Below, one piece after another: positions 16,385 through 25,757 of a stretch of 64,000 nucleotides of DNA. Position numbers and translations under genes: made by a program. Position 1 is the first letter of the stretch. The number at the start of each line of letters is the position of its first letter. Origin of the DNA: Mesonia phycicola (GTDB taxonomy: Bacteria > Bacteroidota > Bacteroidia > Flavobacteriales > Flavobacteriaceae); assembly GCF_900141885.1 (NCBI RefSeq), contig NZ_FQYY01000003.1, forward strand, positions 62,001-126,000. The letters run 5' to 3'. The notes beneath the pieces are model-generated. The model worked only from the letters and a program-made list of their open reading frames with translations. It was not told the origin of the DNA and ran no database searches.

Positions 16385-16419
16385 CGCTAGAAAAATTGCG
16401 AATAAACAAATATAAGAAT

Positions 16420-17736
16420 ATGAGTACGAAAACAGTGCCTTACACGGCTTATAAAGTAAAAGATATTACCCTTGCAGATTGGGGTAGAAAAGAAATTGAA
16501 CTTGCCGAAGCAGAAATGCCTGGGCTTATGTCACTTCGTGAAGAATATAAAGATGAACAACCGTTAAAAGGAGCTCGTATTGCAGGATGTTTACATATGA
16601 CTATACAAACTGCGGTTCTTATTGAAACTTTAGTAGCTCTTGGTGCTGAAGTTACTTGGAGTTCTTGTAACATATTTTCTACTCAAGATCAAGCTGCTGC
16701 TGCAATTGCTGCTGCAGGAATACCTGTTTATGCCTGGAAAGGGATGAATGAAGAAGAATTTGAATGGTGTATTGAACAAACACTTTTCTTTGGAGAAGAC
16801 CGCAAGCCTCTAAATATGATTTTAGATGATGGTGGAGATTTAACCAATATGGTGTTTGATAAATACCCAGAATTAGCAGAAGGTATTAATGGTCTTTCTG
16901 AAGAAACTACTACTGGAGTTCACCGTTTATACGAGCGTATGAAAAACGGAACTTTAGTTATGCCAGCTATTAATGTAAACGATTCTGTTACCAAATCTAA
17001 ATTTGATAACAAATATGGTTGTCGTGAAAGTGCCGTAGATGCTATTAGACGTGCTACAGATGTAATGCTTGCTGGTAAACGTGTGGTTGTTTGTGGTTAT
17101 GGTGATGTTGGTAAAGGTACTGCTGCTTCTTTTAGAGGTGCTGGTAGTATTGTTACCGTTACAGAAATTGACCCAATTTGTGCTCTACAAGCTGCAATGG
17201 ACGGTTTTGAAGTAAAGAAACTAGAAAATGTATTACATAAAGCAGATATTGTTATTACTACTACAGGAAACAAAGATATTGTACGTGGTGAGCATTTTGA
17301 AGCTATGAAAGACAAAACTATTGTTTGTAACATTGGTCATTTTGATAATGAAATTGCCGTTGCTTGGTTAAATGAAAAATATGGAGACTCTAAAGTTGAA
17401 ATTAAACCACAAGTAGACAAGTATACTATTAATGGTAACGACATTATTCTTCTTGCAGAAGGACGTTTAGTAAACCTTGGTTGTGCTACTGGTCACCCTA
17501 GTTTTGTAATGAGTAACTCATTTACTAACCAAACTTTAGCACAAATTGAACTTTGGAAACATGCAGATAAGTACGAAAACAAAGTTTACATGCTACCAAA
17601 ACATTTAGATGAAAAAGTTGCTGCTTTACACTTAGAGAAAATTGGGGTAGAGTTAACAGATTTATCTAAAGAGCAAGCAGAGTACATTGGTGTAGAAGTA
17701 AAAGGTCCTTTTAAACCAGAATACTACAGATACTAA
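16420..17736 (+). CDS. ahcY: S-adenosylhomocysteine hydrolase
   Basis: From the ATG at 16420 the protein is 438 residues ([15 protein letters not shown]). It shows the family's substrate region with the [15 protein letters not shown] motif, [11 protein letters not shown], the central [13 protein letters not shown] motif, and the NAD-binding [10 protein letters not shown] Rossmann loop, ending in the conserved KPEYYRY that reaches into the neighbouring subunit. The enzyme reversibly splits S-adenosylhomocysteine to adenosine and homocysteine and so relieves methyltransferase inhibition, including that by ArsM. A TTG upstream at 16396 would add eight residues; I prefer the ATG, which aligns with family starts. 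Confidence 0.98.
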   Translation: MSTKTVPYTAYKVKDITLADWGRKEIELAEAEMPGLMSLREEYKDEQPLKGARIAGCLHMTIQTAVLIETLVALGAEVTWSSCNIFSTQDQAAAAIAAAGIPVYAWKGMNEEEFEWCIEQTLFFGEDRKPLNMILDDGGDLTNMVFDKYPELAEGINGLSEETTTGVHRLYERMKNGTLVMPAINVNDSVTKSKFDNKYGCRESAVDAIRRATDVMLAGKRVVVCGYGDVGKGTAASFRGAGSIVTVTEIDPICALQAAMDGFEVKKLENVLHKADIVITTTGNKDIVRGEHFEAMKDKTIVCNIGHFDNEIAVAWLNEKYGDSKVEIKPQVDKYTINGNDIILLAEGRLVNLGCATGHPSFVMSNSFTNQTLAQIELWKHADKYENKVYMLPKHLDEKVAALHLEKIGVELTDLSKEQAEYIGVEVKGPFKPEYYRY

Positions 17737-17764
17737 ACCAGCTTTATGCTTACATATAAAATCG

Positions 17765-17792
17765 AAAAATCCCGCTTTAGGCGGGATTTTTC
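17765..17792. terminator. Intrinsic terminator after ahcY
   Basis: A strong stem (aaaaatcccgc at 17765-17775, gcgggattttt from 17781) around a five-base loop, with a T-run on the plus strand and an A-run that gives a T-run on the minus strand for the convergent phosphatase gene. Confidence 0.9.
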
Positions 17793-17820
17793 TTGAAAAG
17801 AAAACTTGATTTGAGATTTA

Positions 17821-18804
17821 TTATTTGGGTATCTCATATTTATAGGTTATTTCTCCTTTCCAGTTTACGGCTTGTACCAGCATTTTGGTAGGCAATAAAC
17901 TAACAATCAAAAAACCTTGTTCAGATTTTGAGAATTGGGTAAAGTCTGACTCTCCTGTAGGCCTAACATCTGAACCTGCACCTGATATAAAATGATGCGT
18001 AAACACCTTTTTAGGTTTTAAATGCTGGATGTCATGCTCATGGCCTGCAAAGTAAGCAGGAACTTTGTATTTTTCAAATATTTTTTCTAAATGATTTCGC
18101 ACATAAGGTTCATCATTTACTCTTTTGCCAGAAGTATAAAGCGGATGGTGCCCAATTACAATATTCCAATCTGCAGTAGAGTTTTTCAAAGTCTTTTCTA
18201 ACCACTTTTTTTGTTTTGAAGAGTCTTGCTCTTTTACTTTGGCATATTTTTCTGACTCGTAATAATCATCTTCAAAAGTATTAGTATCTAAAAAAATAAA
18301 TTTTGCGGTGGTTTTATCATCTTCTAAAGTTTTTTCTACTTTAAAATAACGGTCTGGCATTGTCCATCGTTGACTTATTTTTGAATAATCTATTTGCGCT
18401 TGTACATTACCACGGTAACCGTGGTTACCTATAGCTACATACCATGGGCAAAATAGATTTGAACCATAGTAAATATCTTCAAAACTACTTTTTAAATATG
18501 GGTCGTTAACAGAAGCTATCCCGTTAGGGTAAAAATTATCTCCTACAGAAATAATAAATTCTGGTTCTAAAATAAAACCTGCCTGTTGCATAATATCTGC
18601 TACTTCAGCTTGTTTAAAATGACCATTTCTACCCCAATCACCAATTACATAAAAGTGTAAGCCATCTTCTTCTACTTGCAATTCTTTTAAATTACTATTT
18701 TCATTATCGTTATAATATTTTTTTTGCGCCAAAATATTTAACGAACATAAAAACACACCTATAAATAAGAAACTATTTAGTTTCAATAATCTTTGATAAA
18801 TCAT
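17821..18804 (-). CDS. Secreted purple acid phosphatase-like metallophosphoesterase
   Basis: From the ATG at 18804 the product is 327 residues with a signal peptide (SFLFIGVFLCSLNILAQ). The metallophosphoesterase metal ligands are all visible: GDWG, SVGDNFYPNG, AIGNHGY, VIGHHPLY and FAGHEHD. The overall pattern resembles tartrate-resistant (type 5) acid phosphatases, acting on phosphomonoesters outside the cytoplasm. It overlaps the phytase gene by 32 bp, so it is translationally linked to it and likely strips the remaining phosphates from phytate breakdown products. A frame start at 18828 is possible but gives a poorer signal sequence. Confidence 0.88.
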   Translation of the reverse strand: MIYQRLLKLNSFLFIGVFLCSLNILAQKKYYNDNENSNLKELQVEEDGLHFYVIGDWGRNGHFKQAEVADIMQQAGFILEPEFIISVGDNFYPNGIASVNDPYLKSSFEDIYYGSNLFCPWYVAIGNHGYRGNVQAQIDYSKISQRWTMPDRYFKVEKTLEDDKTTAKFIFLDTNTFEDDYYESEKYAKVKEQDSSKQKKWLEKTLKNSTADWNIVIGHHPLYTSGKRVNDEPYVRNHLEKIFEKYKVPAYFAGHEHDIQHLKPKKVFTHHFISGAGSDVRPTGESDFTQFSKSEQGFLIVSLLPTKMLVQAVNWKGEITYKYEIPK

Positions 18805-19786
18805 AGAAATAGAAATTTTTATTATCATTCATTGCAACAAAAAGTCCGTTAGGGAATTTTTCATTTAAATAACCCGTGTACACTTCACAACCATCTGTTT
18901 CTACTGTACCTAAATTTTTAGCGTATAAAAATTGATTGGTTTTTCTGTCAAAAAAATTAAAGGTTCCTTCTTGTTGATTAGAAACTATAATGTAACCTTC
19001 TTGGTTATTATACTTTGCTATAGCAATACCTTCTATATCTCTATTAAAATACTCACCTCCAAAACAAGAAAGCTCTTCGTTACTTGCATCTGGCTCTGCA
19101 TTGTATTTTCTTACACAAACCATTTCATCTGAATAATAAATGTAGCCTAACTCTTCATCTACTGCAATTGCTTCAATTTCTTTTTCTGCGCTAAACTTAC
19201 CAAACTCTCTTACTAATTTAAATTCTATATGATCTCCTGCTGGCACTAATTCAAATTGTTGTAAGTAATTAATTTTAGGTCCGTTTTTTCTACCTACAAT
19301 TGCATAGGTTTTATCTGTTTTTGGAGATTTATAGATAGATATACCCATAGGGAGGTTCCACTCATTTTCTCTTTTTTCTTGAAAAACTTTAAAGCCACCT
19401 TGATCTAAAGGTTTCATATCTGGTACAGAAAATAACCTAATCTGCTCTCGTTCTCTCTCTGTAAACATTAAAATATCTGTAGTAACAGAGTCATTTAATT
19501 TTACATTATACTCTACATCTACATTATTAGGCCGCTTCATCCCATGAAGAGTTTTCTCTTCTATAATTTTACCATCTAAATTAAAAGCATAGATAGCTCC
19601 ATCTGTTTCTTTATCTGTTCCAAAAACAATACTTTCTTGGGTGTTTTGGGCATTTACCCATATTGCAGGATCATCTGTGTCGTGCAAGGTAAATTCTGTA
19701 ATTATATCTGGTTTAATTTCTGGTAGATTTTCACCACAAGAAATAAAACCAATAGTAGTTAAAATTACTAAGGCTTTTCTTATCAT
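18773..19786 (-). CDS. Beta-propeller phytase lipoprotein
   Basis: The 337-residue protein starts with a lipoprotein signal (LVILTTIGFISCGEN; lipobox Cys17). The mature part follows the six-bladed phytase pattern: HDTDDPAIWVN, DGAIYAFNLDGK, KRPNNVDVEYN, a YYSDEMVCVRKY blade, and DIEGIAIAKY, rich in the acidic residues that bind Ca2+ and phytate. It hydrolyses phytate (myo-inositol hexakisphosphate). The downstream acid phosphatase gene overlaps it, and a TonB receptor gene lies 70 bp upstream. Together they make a phosphate-scavenging set. The family call is secure; surface anchoring is predicted from the lipobox. Confidence 0.93.
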   Translation of the reverse strand: MIRKALVILTTIGFISCGENLPEIKPDIITEFTLHDTDDPAIWVNAQNTQESIVFGTDKETDGAIYAFNLDGKIIEEKTLHGMKRPNNVDVEYNVKLNDSVTTDILMFTEREREQIRLFSVPDMKPLDQGGFKVFQEKRENEWNLPMGISIYKSPKTDKTYAIVGRKNGPKINYLQQFELVPAGDHIEFKLVREFGKFSAEKEIEAIAVDEELGYIYYSDEMVCVRKYNAEPDASNEELSCFGGEYFNRDIEGIAIAKYNNQEGYIIVSNQQEGTFNFFDRKTNQFLYAKNLGTVETDGCEVYTGYLNEKFPNGLFVAMNDNKNFYFYDLSKIIETK

Positions 19787-19856
19787 TATTATAGGGTTAA
19801 AAAGAGAGTGTTTAGTAAAAAATTACAAAACACTCTCTTGTTAGATTTTTGTAGGT

Positions 19857-22691
19857 TTAGTATAAGTTATATTTAAGACCAAAGGTTAGTCTTCTCTCAT
19901 AATACTCCATTTGCATAGTTCTGTTTTTAGAACCTTGATAGTATCTTAATGGCTGGTTGGTAATGTTATTTAAACTACCATAAACACTTAAGTTTTTATT
20001 AATAGAGTAGTTAACATTAAAGTCTAAGAAAAATTGCTGATCGTAATAACGGTCTTCAAAATCGTTACCTCCTAATTCATCTAAATAAGCATCAGAAAAA
20101 TTACCAGATAGTCTTGTGCTAAAACGCTTATCTGAATATGAAAGTGATGCATTAAACATATTTGGAGAAGATCCAGGTAAATCTAAATCTCCACGCTCAT
20201 CTCCATCTTCATTTCTAATTCCGCTTGCGGTAGAATGTAAAAACGTGTAATTGGTGTAGATACTTAAGTTTTTAGCAAAACCTGGTAAAAAATCTAATTG
20301 ACGTTGAAAAGATATTTCTGCTCCATAAATTTTAGCATTATCACCATTTAATGGCTGATAAATTTCAAAGTTAGTACCTTCTTCTTCTAATACATATGTA
20401 TAAACAAAGTCATTAATATCTTTATAAAAAACACCTCCTGAAAGTATACCAACAGAACTAAAATAATGCTCTGCCATAAAATCAAAATTCATAGAAGTTG
20501 TAGGGTTTAAGTCTGGGTTACCTATAGAGATTTCATCATCTTCAATTTGACGGTACGGAATTAAATCTACGTAGTTTGGTCTAGCCAAAGTGTTAGTCCA
20601 CGCAAAACGTAAAACTGTTTTATCTGTTGCATCATACTTTAAATGCACACCTGGCAATACATTTGTATAATTGCTAGTTTCTTCTATTTGTGTAACTATA
20701 GAAGTATCATCTACATCAAACTCGTTTCCTTTACTTTCTATTTGAGTAGCTTCTACACGAATACCAACTAAAGCGCTTAACTTATCTGTAAGCTTTTGGT
20801 TAGCCATAATGTAACCAGCATAGACGTTCTCTTTTACTTCAAAATTTTCACCTAAATACTCATCTAACACAGCTTCTTTTTCAAACAACTCTGCGTTATT
20901 AAGGTTTAAGTTTCCTAAGAAATTAGCAGAAGTAAAAATTCCTGGTTCATATTTATCATCTACAATAAAATCATTACTACCATAAAATTTGGTATTAACA
21001 CTACTCAAGTTATCTAAATCACCAGATTCTGGAGAATACTCGAAGAAATCATTATCTCTGGTTTTTGTTTTAAACCTTCCTCTTAAACCAGCTTTAATTA
21101 TTCCGTCTCCTTTTCCAAAAAAGTCTGCAGGCATTTCTGCATTTGCAAAAAAGTTAAAATCTTTCTCTTCTGTATATTGATTTTCTTCCGTAAGTTCATC
21201 TAATTCAAAATCACTTAAATCGGGATTTGTTACTGCGGTATGTAAAGGTTTTCTTGTATCTGACACGTCATTATTAACTTCATATTCAGATGCATAAACA
21301 ATATACCTTTCTTGCGGTCTATCTTCTGAAGCTTTTGCAAAAGATCCCATCCAATCTAACTTAATGTTTCCTAATAAGTGATCTCCTCCCAAGCTGTAGT
21401 TTTGCATACGTTGGTCTTCTAATCTTCTGCTTTGCGTTCTACCACCTGCAACACCACCTTTTGTTTCTCTTTTCACTTCTGTAGGAAAACGAGTTAAATT
21501 TCCGTTTTGGATATCAAAGTCACCTATTTGTATGTCTTCTCCGTCTAAAATTTCTGAAGAATAAGCAAAACGATTTTCTCTATCGTCTCTCCAATTATAC
21601 ATACTCTTTACGTAGATAGAGTTGTTTTCATTAAAACGATAATCAAAATTAGCAGAAAAACTACGTCTTATACGTTGAACTAAGTATTTTCTAATTTCAA
21701 AAGTTTTAGCAAAAGGATTTACATCTAATTCTTCTAAAATATCTTCTCCGTCTTCATCTTGTTCTCCTGTATTATATTCAAACTCATTACCCCACTCTGC
21801 CTCTACATTATCTGAACCAAAATCATTATCATTTATAGATGCAGAAAGCATATAACCAAATTTTCCGTTTTTAGTACGGTCTCCAATTAAAAAAGAACCG
21901 TTTAAAATTCTTTTATCACTAATAAAATTTAAACCAGAACCTACTGTTGCAGAGAGTCTGAAGCTTTCTGGTGCAGATCTTGTTACTAAATTAACAGACC
22001 CACCAAGTGCATCTCCATCCATATCTGGAGTTACAGCTTTGCTTACCTCTATGGTTTGAATCATATCAGACGGGATTAAATCCATCTGTACATTACGGTT
22101 ATCTCCTTCTGCAGATGGTATTCTACTACCGTTTAATGTTACCGAGTTTAATTGCGGTGCTAAACCTCTAACAATAATATTTCTTGCTTCCCCTTGGTCT
22201 ACCTGCATAGTAATACCAGGAATACGCTTAGCTGCATCACCTATATTGGCATCTGGAAATTTACCAATCTGCTCTGTAGAAACAATATTGGTAATGTTAG
22301 TTTTATTTTTTTGTGAGTTTAAAGCTTTTGCTTGCGCACTTAACCCACTACCTATAATTTGTACCGTACCTAAGGTGGTTTCTGCAGAATTTAAAATTAA
22401 TTTTACAGAGCTAGTTTTATTAGCACTTACTTCTACCTCTTGCGTAATGGTACTATAACCTAAATATTTTACAGATAATTGATGTGTACCTTCTGGTATT
22501 TCTAGTAAAGTAAACTCACCATCAAAGTTGGTTACCGTTCCCTTATTTAGTTCTTCTATCATTACAGATGCTCCAGGTACGTAAAGTCCGTTTTCATCAG
22601 TAATTGTTCCTCTTACCGCTCCTTCTTGAGCGTACAAAAAGCTAAAATTCACAGCAACAAATAATGTTACAAGTGCTAGTTTTAAGTTCAT
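19857..22691 (-). CDS. TonB-dependent receptor of the phytate/phosphate cluster
   Basis: This 944-residue receptor has a signal peptide (ending FLYAQ), a CarboxypepD-reg domain (GTITDENGLYVPGASVMIEE), a plug domain with IPGITMQVDQGEARNIIVRG and the VTPDMDGDALGGSVNL signature of the long Xanthomonas/Caulobacter-type (TIGR01782) receptors, and a large barrel. Its place directly before phytase and phosphatase genes suggests it takes up phytate, an inositol phosphate or another organic phosphate; this is inference from neighbourhood. No SusD-like partner is present. A -7 element (TAGATTTG, minus strand 22726-22733) lies 35 bp upstream. Confidence 0.9.
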   Translation of the reverse strand: MNLKLALVTLFVAVNFSFLYAQEGAVRGTITDENGLYVPGASVMIEELNKGTVTNFDGEFTLLEIPEGTHQLSVKYLGYSTITQEVEVSANKTSSVKLILNSAETTLGTVQIIGSGLSAQAKALNSQKNKTNITNIVSTEQIGKFPDANIGDAAKRIPGITMQVDQGEARNIIVRGLAPQLNSVTLNGSRIPSAEGDNRNVQMDLIPSDMIQTIEVSKAVTPDMDGDALGGSVNLVTRSAPESFRLSATVGSGLNFISDKRILNGSFLIGDRTKNGKFGYMLSASINDNDFGSDNVEAEWGNEFEYNTGEQDEDGEDILEELDVNPFAKTFEIRKYLVQRIRRSFSANFDYRFNENNSIYVKSMYNWRDDRENRFAYSSEILDGEDIQIGDFDIQNGNLTRFPTEVKRETKGGVAGGRTQSRRLEDQRMQNYSLGGDHLLGNIKLDWMGSFAKASEDRPQERYIVYASEYEVNNDVSDTRKPLHTAVTNPDLSDFELDELTEENQYTEEKDFNFFANAEMPADFFGKGDGIIKAGLRGRFKTKTRDNDFFEYSPESGDLDNLSSVNTKFYGSNDFIVDDKYEPGIFTSANFLGNLNLNNAELFEKEAVLDEYLGENFEVKENVYAGYIMANQKLTDKLSALVGIRVEATQIESKGNEFDVDDTSIVTQIEETSNYTNVLPGVHLKYDATDKTVLRFAWTNTLARPNYVDLIPYRQIEDDEISIGNPDLNPTTSMNFDFMAEHYFSSVGILSGGVFYKDINDFVYTYVLEEEGTNFEIYQPLNGDNAKIYGAEISFQRQLDFLPGFAKNLSIYTNYTFLHSTASGIRNEDGDERGDLDLPGSSPNMFNASLSYSDKRFSTRLSGNFSDAYLDELGGNDFEDRYYDQQFFLDFNVNYSINKNLSVYGSLNNITNQPLRYYQGSKNRTMQMEYYERRLTFGLKYNLY

Positions 22692-22725
22692 AAAAAATTT
22701 AGTTTGGTTGTTTTATTATTTACAG

Positions 22726-22733
22726 CAAATCTA
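22726..22733 (-). promoter_or_regulatory. Probable -7 element of the phosphate-cluster receptor
   Basis: The minus strand reads TAGATTTG, a match to TAnnTTTG, 35 bp before the receptor ATG. No strong -33 element is visible. Confidence 0.45.
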
Positions 22734-22869
22734 TATTTAACAGAAGGTTAGCCCTAAATTTACTAAGCAACAAAGAGTGAACAACACGTCTTTTTTATAG
22801 CTACTTTAAGGCAACAATTAAGATTTCTTTACATTACACTAACACTAATAACAAACAGGGTGGTTTTTT

Positions 22870-24453
22870 CTATAAATTCATAAAAAAATGCACTAATTCT
22901 TGCTTAGAATTAATAGGAAGTTTTTTTCTTAGGCGGTATCTTGCTACTCTAACACTATCTGGAGTAACTCTTAAAATAGATGCTATTTCTTTAGAAGAAA
23001 GATTTAAACGAAGTAGCATTGCCAAGCGCAACTCTGAAGATGTTAGTTTAGAATTAGCCTTTTTAGACAGTTCTTTAAAAAATTGCGGATGTACATCTTC
23101 AAAAAAGCTCATAAACTCATCCCACTCATCTTCTTGCTGCAATGCAAAATCTAATTCTTTAGCTAATTCTTTGAGTTTTGCTTGGGTATCCATTTTAGAA
23201 CGCGTACTCATTTTCTTTAATGTTGAAGACAAATCTGTAATCAACTTATTTTTCTGAGCAATGTTTAAGCTATATTTAGAAAGTGATGCCGTTTTTAATT
23301 GTATAGCATCTTGAAGTTTTTTTTCTTCTATTTCTTTTTTATCTAACTCTGCTTGCAGCATACGCTGTTTGTAATTTTGCAACTTAGATTTCTCTTTTCT
23401 TTTTCTATTTATAAAGAAAAAAGAAACCCCTATTAAAAATAGTAAAGCCACCCCTCCCAATAACATGAAATTGTGGTTAGCCTCATTAATTGTGTTTTGC
23501 TTGGTTAACAATTCTATTTGCGTTTCTTTTTGTTCTGTCTCGTAAATAGTTTGTAAAACATTAAGCTGCCTAAAATTTTGTTTTAAAAATTGCTCTTCTT
23601 TTAAATCACTATACATAGAAAGATGCAGATAAGCTTTTGCGTGGTTTTGTTGTAACGCATAGGTTTTAGCTAAGTCTCTGTGCGCACTCTCTATTTGGTG
23701 ATGATCTTTATATGCTTCTGCCAGAGTCAGTGCTTTTTCTGTATAACTTAAAGCTTTTTTATACTCTCCTGTTTTTCTGTAAACATCACCTATATTATTG
23801 AGTACATTTATTTGCTGTACCCCATTTTGTGTTTCAAAATAACGGAGTGATTTTTCAAAATACTCGTGAGCTAAATTAAACTGAGTTAAATCTTCATAAA
23901 TACTTCCTATATTCTCGTTTACAACCGCTATACCTTCTTGGTCTTTAATTTCTTCAAAGAGCTTTAAACTATTTTTTTGATGTGTTAATGCTTCTAAGTA
24001 ATTCCCCTCTTTCTCTAAGCAACTACCAAAAATACCTTCTGCTACTGCTTCAGATTTTGTTTGTTTAACCTGTTGTGCTTTATCTATATTATTAAGCAGA
24101 ATATTTTTTGCTTTCTCGTAATTTTTTAATGTAAGGTAGATATGAGCTATTCTATTATTTAATAAAATATTTAAAGAATCTTGATTGTTTTTAGTGGTGA
24201 TTTTTAAAGCTAAATTGTATTGCTCTATAGCCTCTCCATAAACTTCTGAAAGTTGAAAATAATCACCCAATTGAATGTATTTTTCAGAGATTAAAATAGA
24301 ATCAGATTTTTTCTTTGCAATTTCTAATTGATCTTTAAAGAGATAAAAAATAGAATCTTGAAACTCATGGTTATTTGCCACCTTTTCTCTTTCTTGAGCT
24401 ACTAAAAAAAATGAGTAAAAAACACAAAAAAAGAAAGTGATTTCTCTTCGCAT
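22870..24453 (-). CDS. Membrane-anchored TPR protein with LuxR-type HTH
   Basis: The 527-residue protein has a signal-like N-terminus, at least six tetratricopeptide repeats (about residues 50-310; for example EKYIQLGDYFQLSEVYGEAIE and VNENIGSIYEDLTQFNLA), one membrane helix (about 333-350, LLGGVALLFLIGVSFFFI), a coiled coil, and a C-terminal helix-turn-helix (LSSKEIASILRVTPDSVRVA) of the LuxR/sigma-4 kind. This layout puts sensor repeats outside and the DNA-binding domain inside the cytoplasm. It lies upstream of, and in the same direction as, the phosphate-cluster receptor and may regulate it. Targets and ligand are unknown. Confidence 0.88.
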   Translation of the reverse strand: MRREITFFFCVFYSFFLVAQEREKVANNHEFQDSIFYLFKDQLEIAKKKSDSILISEKYIQLGDYFQLSEVYGEAIEQYNLALKITTKNNQDSLNILLNNRIAHIYLTLKNYEKAKNILLNNIDKAQQVKQTKSEAVAEGIFGSCLEKEGNYLEALTHQKNSLKLFEEIKDQEGIAVVNENIGSIYEDLTQFNLAHEYFEKSLRYFETQNGVQQINVLNNIGDVYRKTGEYKKALSYTEKALTLAEAYKDHHQIESAHRDLAKTYALQQNHAKAYLHLSMYSDLKEEQFLKQNFRQLNVLQTIYETEQKETQIELLTKQNTINEANHNFMLLGGVALLFLIGVSFFFINRKRKEKSKLQNYKQRMLQAELDKKEIEEKKLQDAIQLKTASLSKYSLNIAQKNKLITDLSSTLKKMSTRSKMDTQAKLKELAKELDFALQQEDEWDEFMSFFEDVHPQFFKELSKKANSKLTSSELRLAMLLRLNLSSKEIASILRVTPDSVRVARYRLRKKLPINSKQELVHFFMNL

Positions 24454-24757
24454 AAACGCCTATATATGTAGTGAAAATTGTAATCGATAAACATATACAC
24501 AACATGTTAATTAAAGATTAGCTAGATGTTATAGTTACTTTATTAAAATCTACATTAATTTTCAATCACTTAAAAATCAACCTATTAACAACATGTTAAT
24601 AACCTCTTAGATTTTTTTTCATCTTTTGCAATTTGTAAAGCAATCATCCATTAATTTAGTAAACCGGTTTTTATCGATTCTATTTTTATACATAGTCTTG
24701 ATATCAAAAGCGTTATCAAATAAAGCGAGAAAAATAATCTAAAATCTACATATAGTT
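24454..24757. promoter_or_regulatory. Intergenic region before nrdB with paired AACATGTT repeats
   Basis: No gene is visible. A 13-base direct repeat acaacatgttaat, holding the palindrome AACATGTT, occurs at 24499-24511 and 24588-24600, a separation of 89 bp. This region is shared by the divergent regulator and ribonucleotide reductase genes, so the repeats are candidate operator sites. They do not match the NrdR box that I know. Confidence 0.45.
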
Positions 24758-25732
24758 ATGGGCATTTTTGACAAGAGAGTTAACTACAAACCGTTTGAAT
24801 ATCCAGAGGTATTAACATTTACTGAAGCTATAAATAAAGCTTATTGGGTACATAGTGAAATAGATTTTACAGCAGATACACAAGATTTTCATTCTCACCT
24901 AAACATAGGAGAAAGAACGGCTATAAAAAACAGTTTATTAGCTATTGCACAAATAGAAGTTGCAGTGAAATCTTTTTGGGGTAAAATTTATGATCATTTC
25001 CCTAAACCAGAATTTAACGGGTTAGGAAGTACTTTTGCAGAGTGTGAGTTTAGACACTCTGAAGCTTACTCAAGACTTTTAGAAGTATTAGGTTATAATG
25101 ATGAATTTAAAGATTTACTAGACGTCCCTGTAATTAAAGAACGTGTAGACTACTTATCTAAAGCATTACAAAACGCCAATTCAGAAGATAAAAAACAGTA
25201 CGTAGTGTCTTTAATTATGTTCTCTATTTTAATAGAAAACGTATCTCTTTTTAGTCAATTTGCCATCATTTTATCTTTTACTCGTTTTAAAGGATTAATG
25301 AAAAATGTAAGTAATATTATTGCTTGGACATCTGTAGATGAACAAATTCACGCAAATGGAGGCATCTATATTATCAACAAAATAAAAGAAGAATACCCAG
25401 ACTTTTTTGACCAAGAAACACTAGACCATATTAAAGAAACAGTAAAGCATTCTTTAGACGTAGAAAGCAAAATTTTAGACTGGATTTTTGAAAATGGTGA
25501 ACTAGAAAATGTAAAAAAGAAAGATTTACTAAACTTCATGAAATTCCGTATTGACGATAGTATGGAAAAAATTGGAATGGAGAAAATTTACAATATCTCT
25601 GCAGAAGATTACGCACCGTTAAGATGGTTTGAAGAAGAAGTTTTTGCAAACAGCCTTGATGATTTTTTTGCAAAAAGACCCGTAGATTACACCAAGCATG
25701 ACAAAAGTATCACTGCAGACGATTTATTTTAA
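24758..25732 (+). CDS. nrdB: Class I ribonucleotide reductase beta subunit
   Basis: The 324-residue protein has the dimetal ligands of class I R2 proteins: Glu67 (IAQIEVA), Glu97 and His100 (CEFRHSEAY), Glu160 (SILIENVS), and Glu195 and His198 (VDEQIH). Tyr104 sits at the usual radical position. The C-terminus (SITADDLF) would dock to NrdA. The first ligand is Glu rather than the Asp of class Ia, and the placing resembles the manganese class Id enzyme described from Flavobacterium johnsoniae as I recall it. There is no N-terminal ATP-cone. It is followed by nrdA after 25 bp, in one operon. Confidence 0.95.
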   Translation: MGIFDKRVNYKPFEYPEVLTFTEAINKAYWVHSEIDFTADTQDFHSHLNIGERTAIKNSLLAIAQIEVAVKSFWGKIYDHFPKPEFNGLGSTFAECEFRHSEAYSRLLEVLGYNDEFKDLLDVPVIKERVDYLSKALQNANSEDKKQYVVSLIMFSILIENVSLFSQFAIILSFTRFKGLMKNVSNIIAWTSVDEQIHANGGIYIINKIKEEYPDFFDQETLDHIKETVKHSLDVESKILDWIFENGELENVKKKDLLNFMKFRIDDSMEKIGMEKIYNISAEDYAPLRWFEEEVFANSLDDFFAKRPVDYTKHDKSITADDLF

Positions 25733-25757
25733 AAATTAAAAAAACTGACAAACTCAA

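Noticed and set aside
24454-24757. NrdR boxes before nrdB
   Set aside because: The repeated AACATGTT element does not match the NrdR consensus I know, and a TATATATG-like match near 24463 is too weak and on the wrong side.
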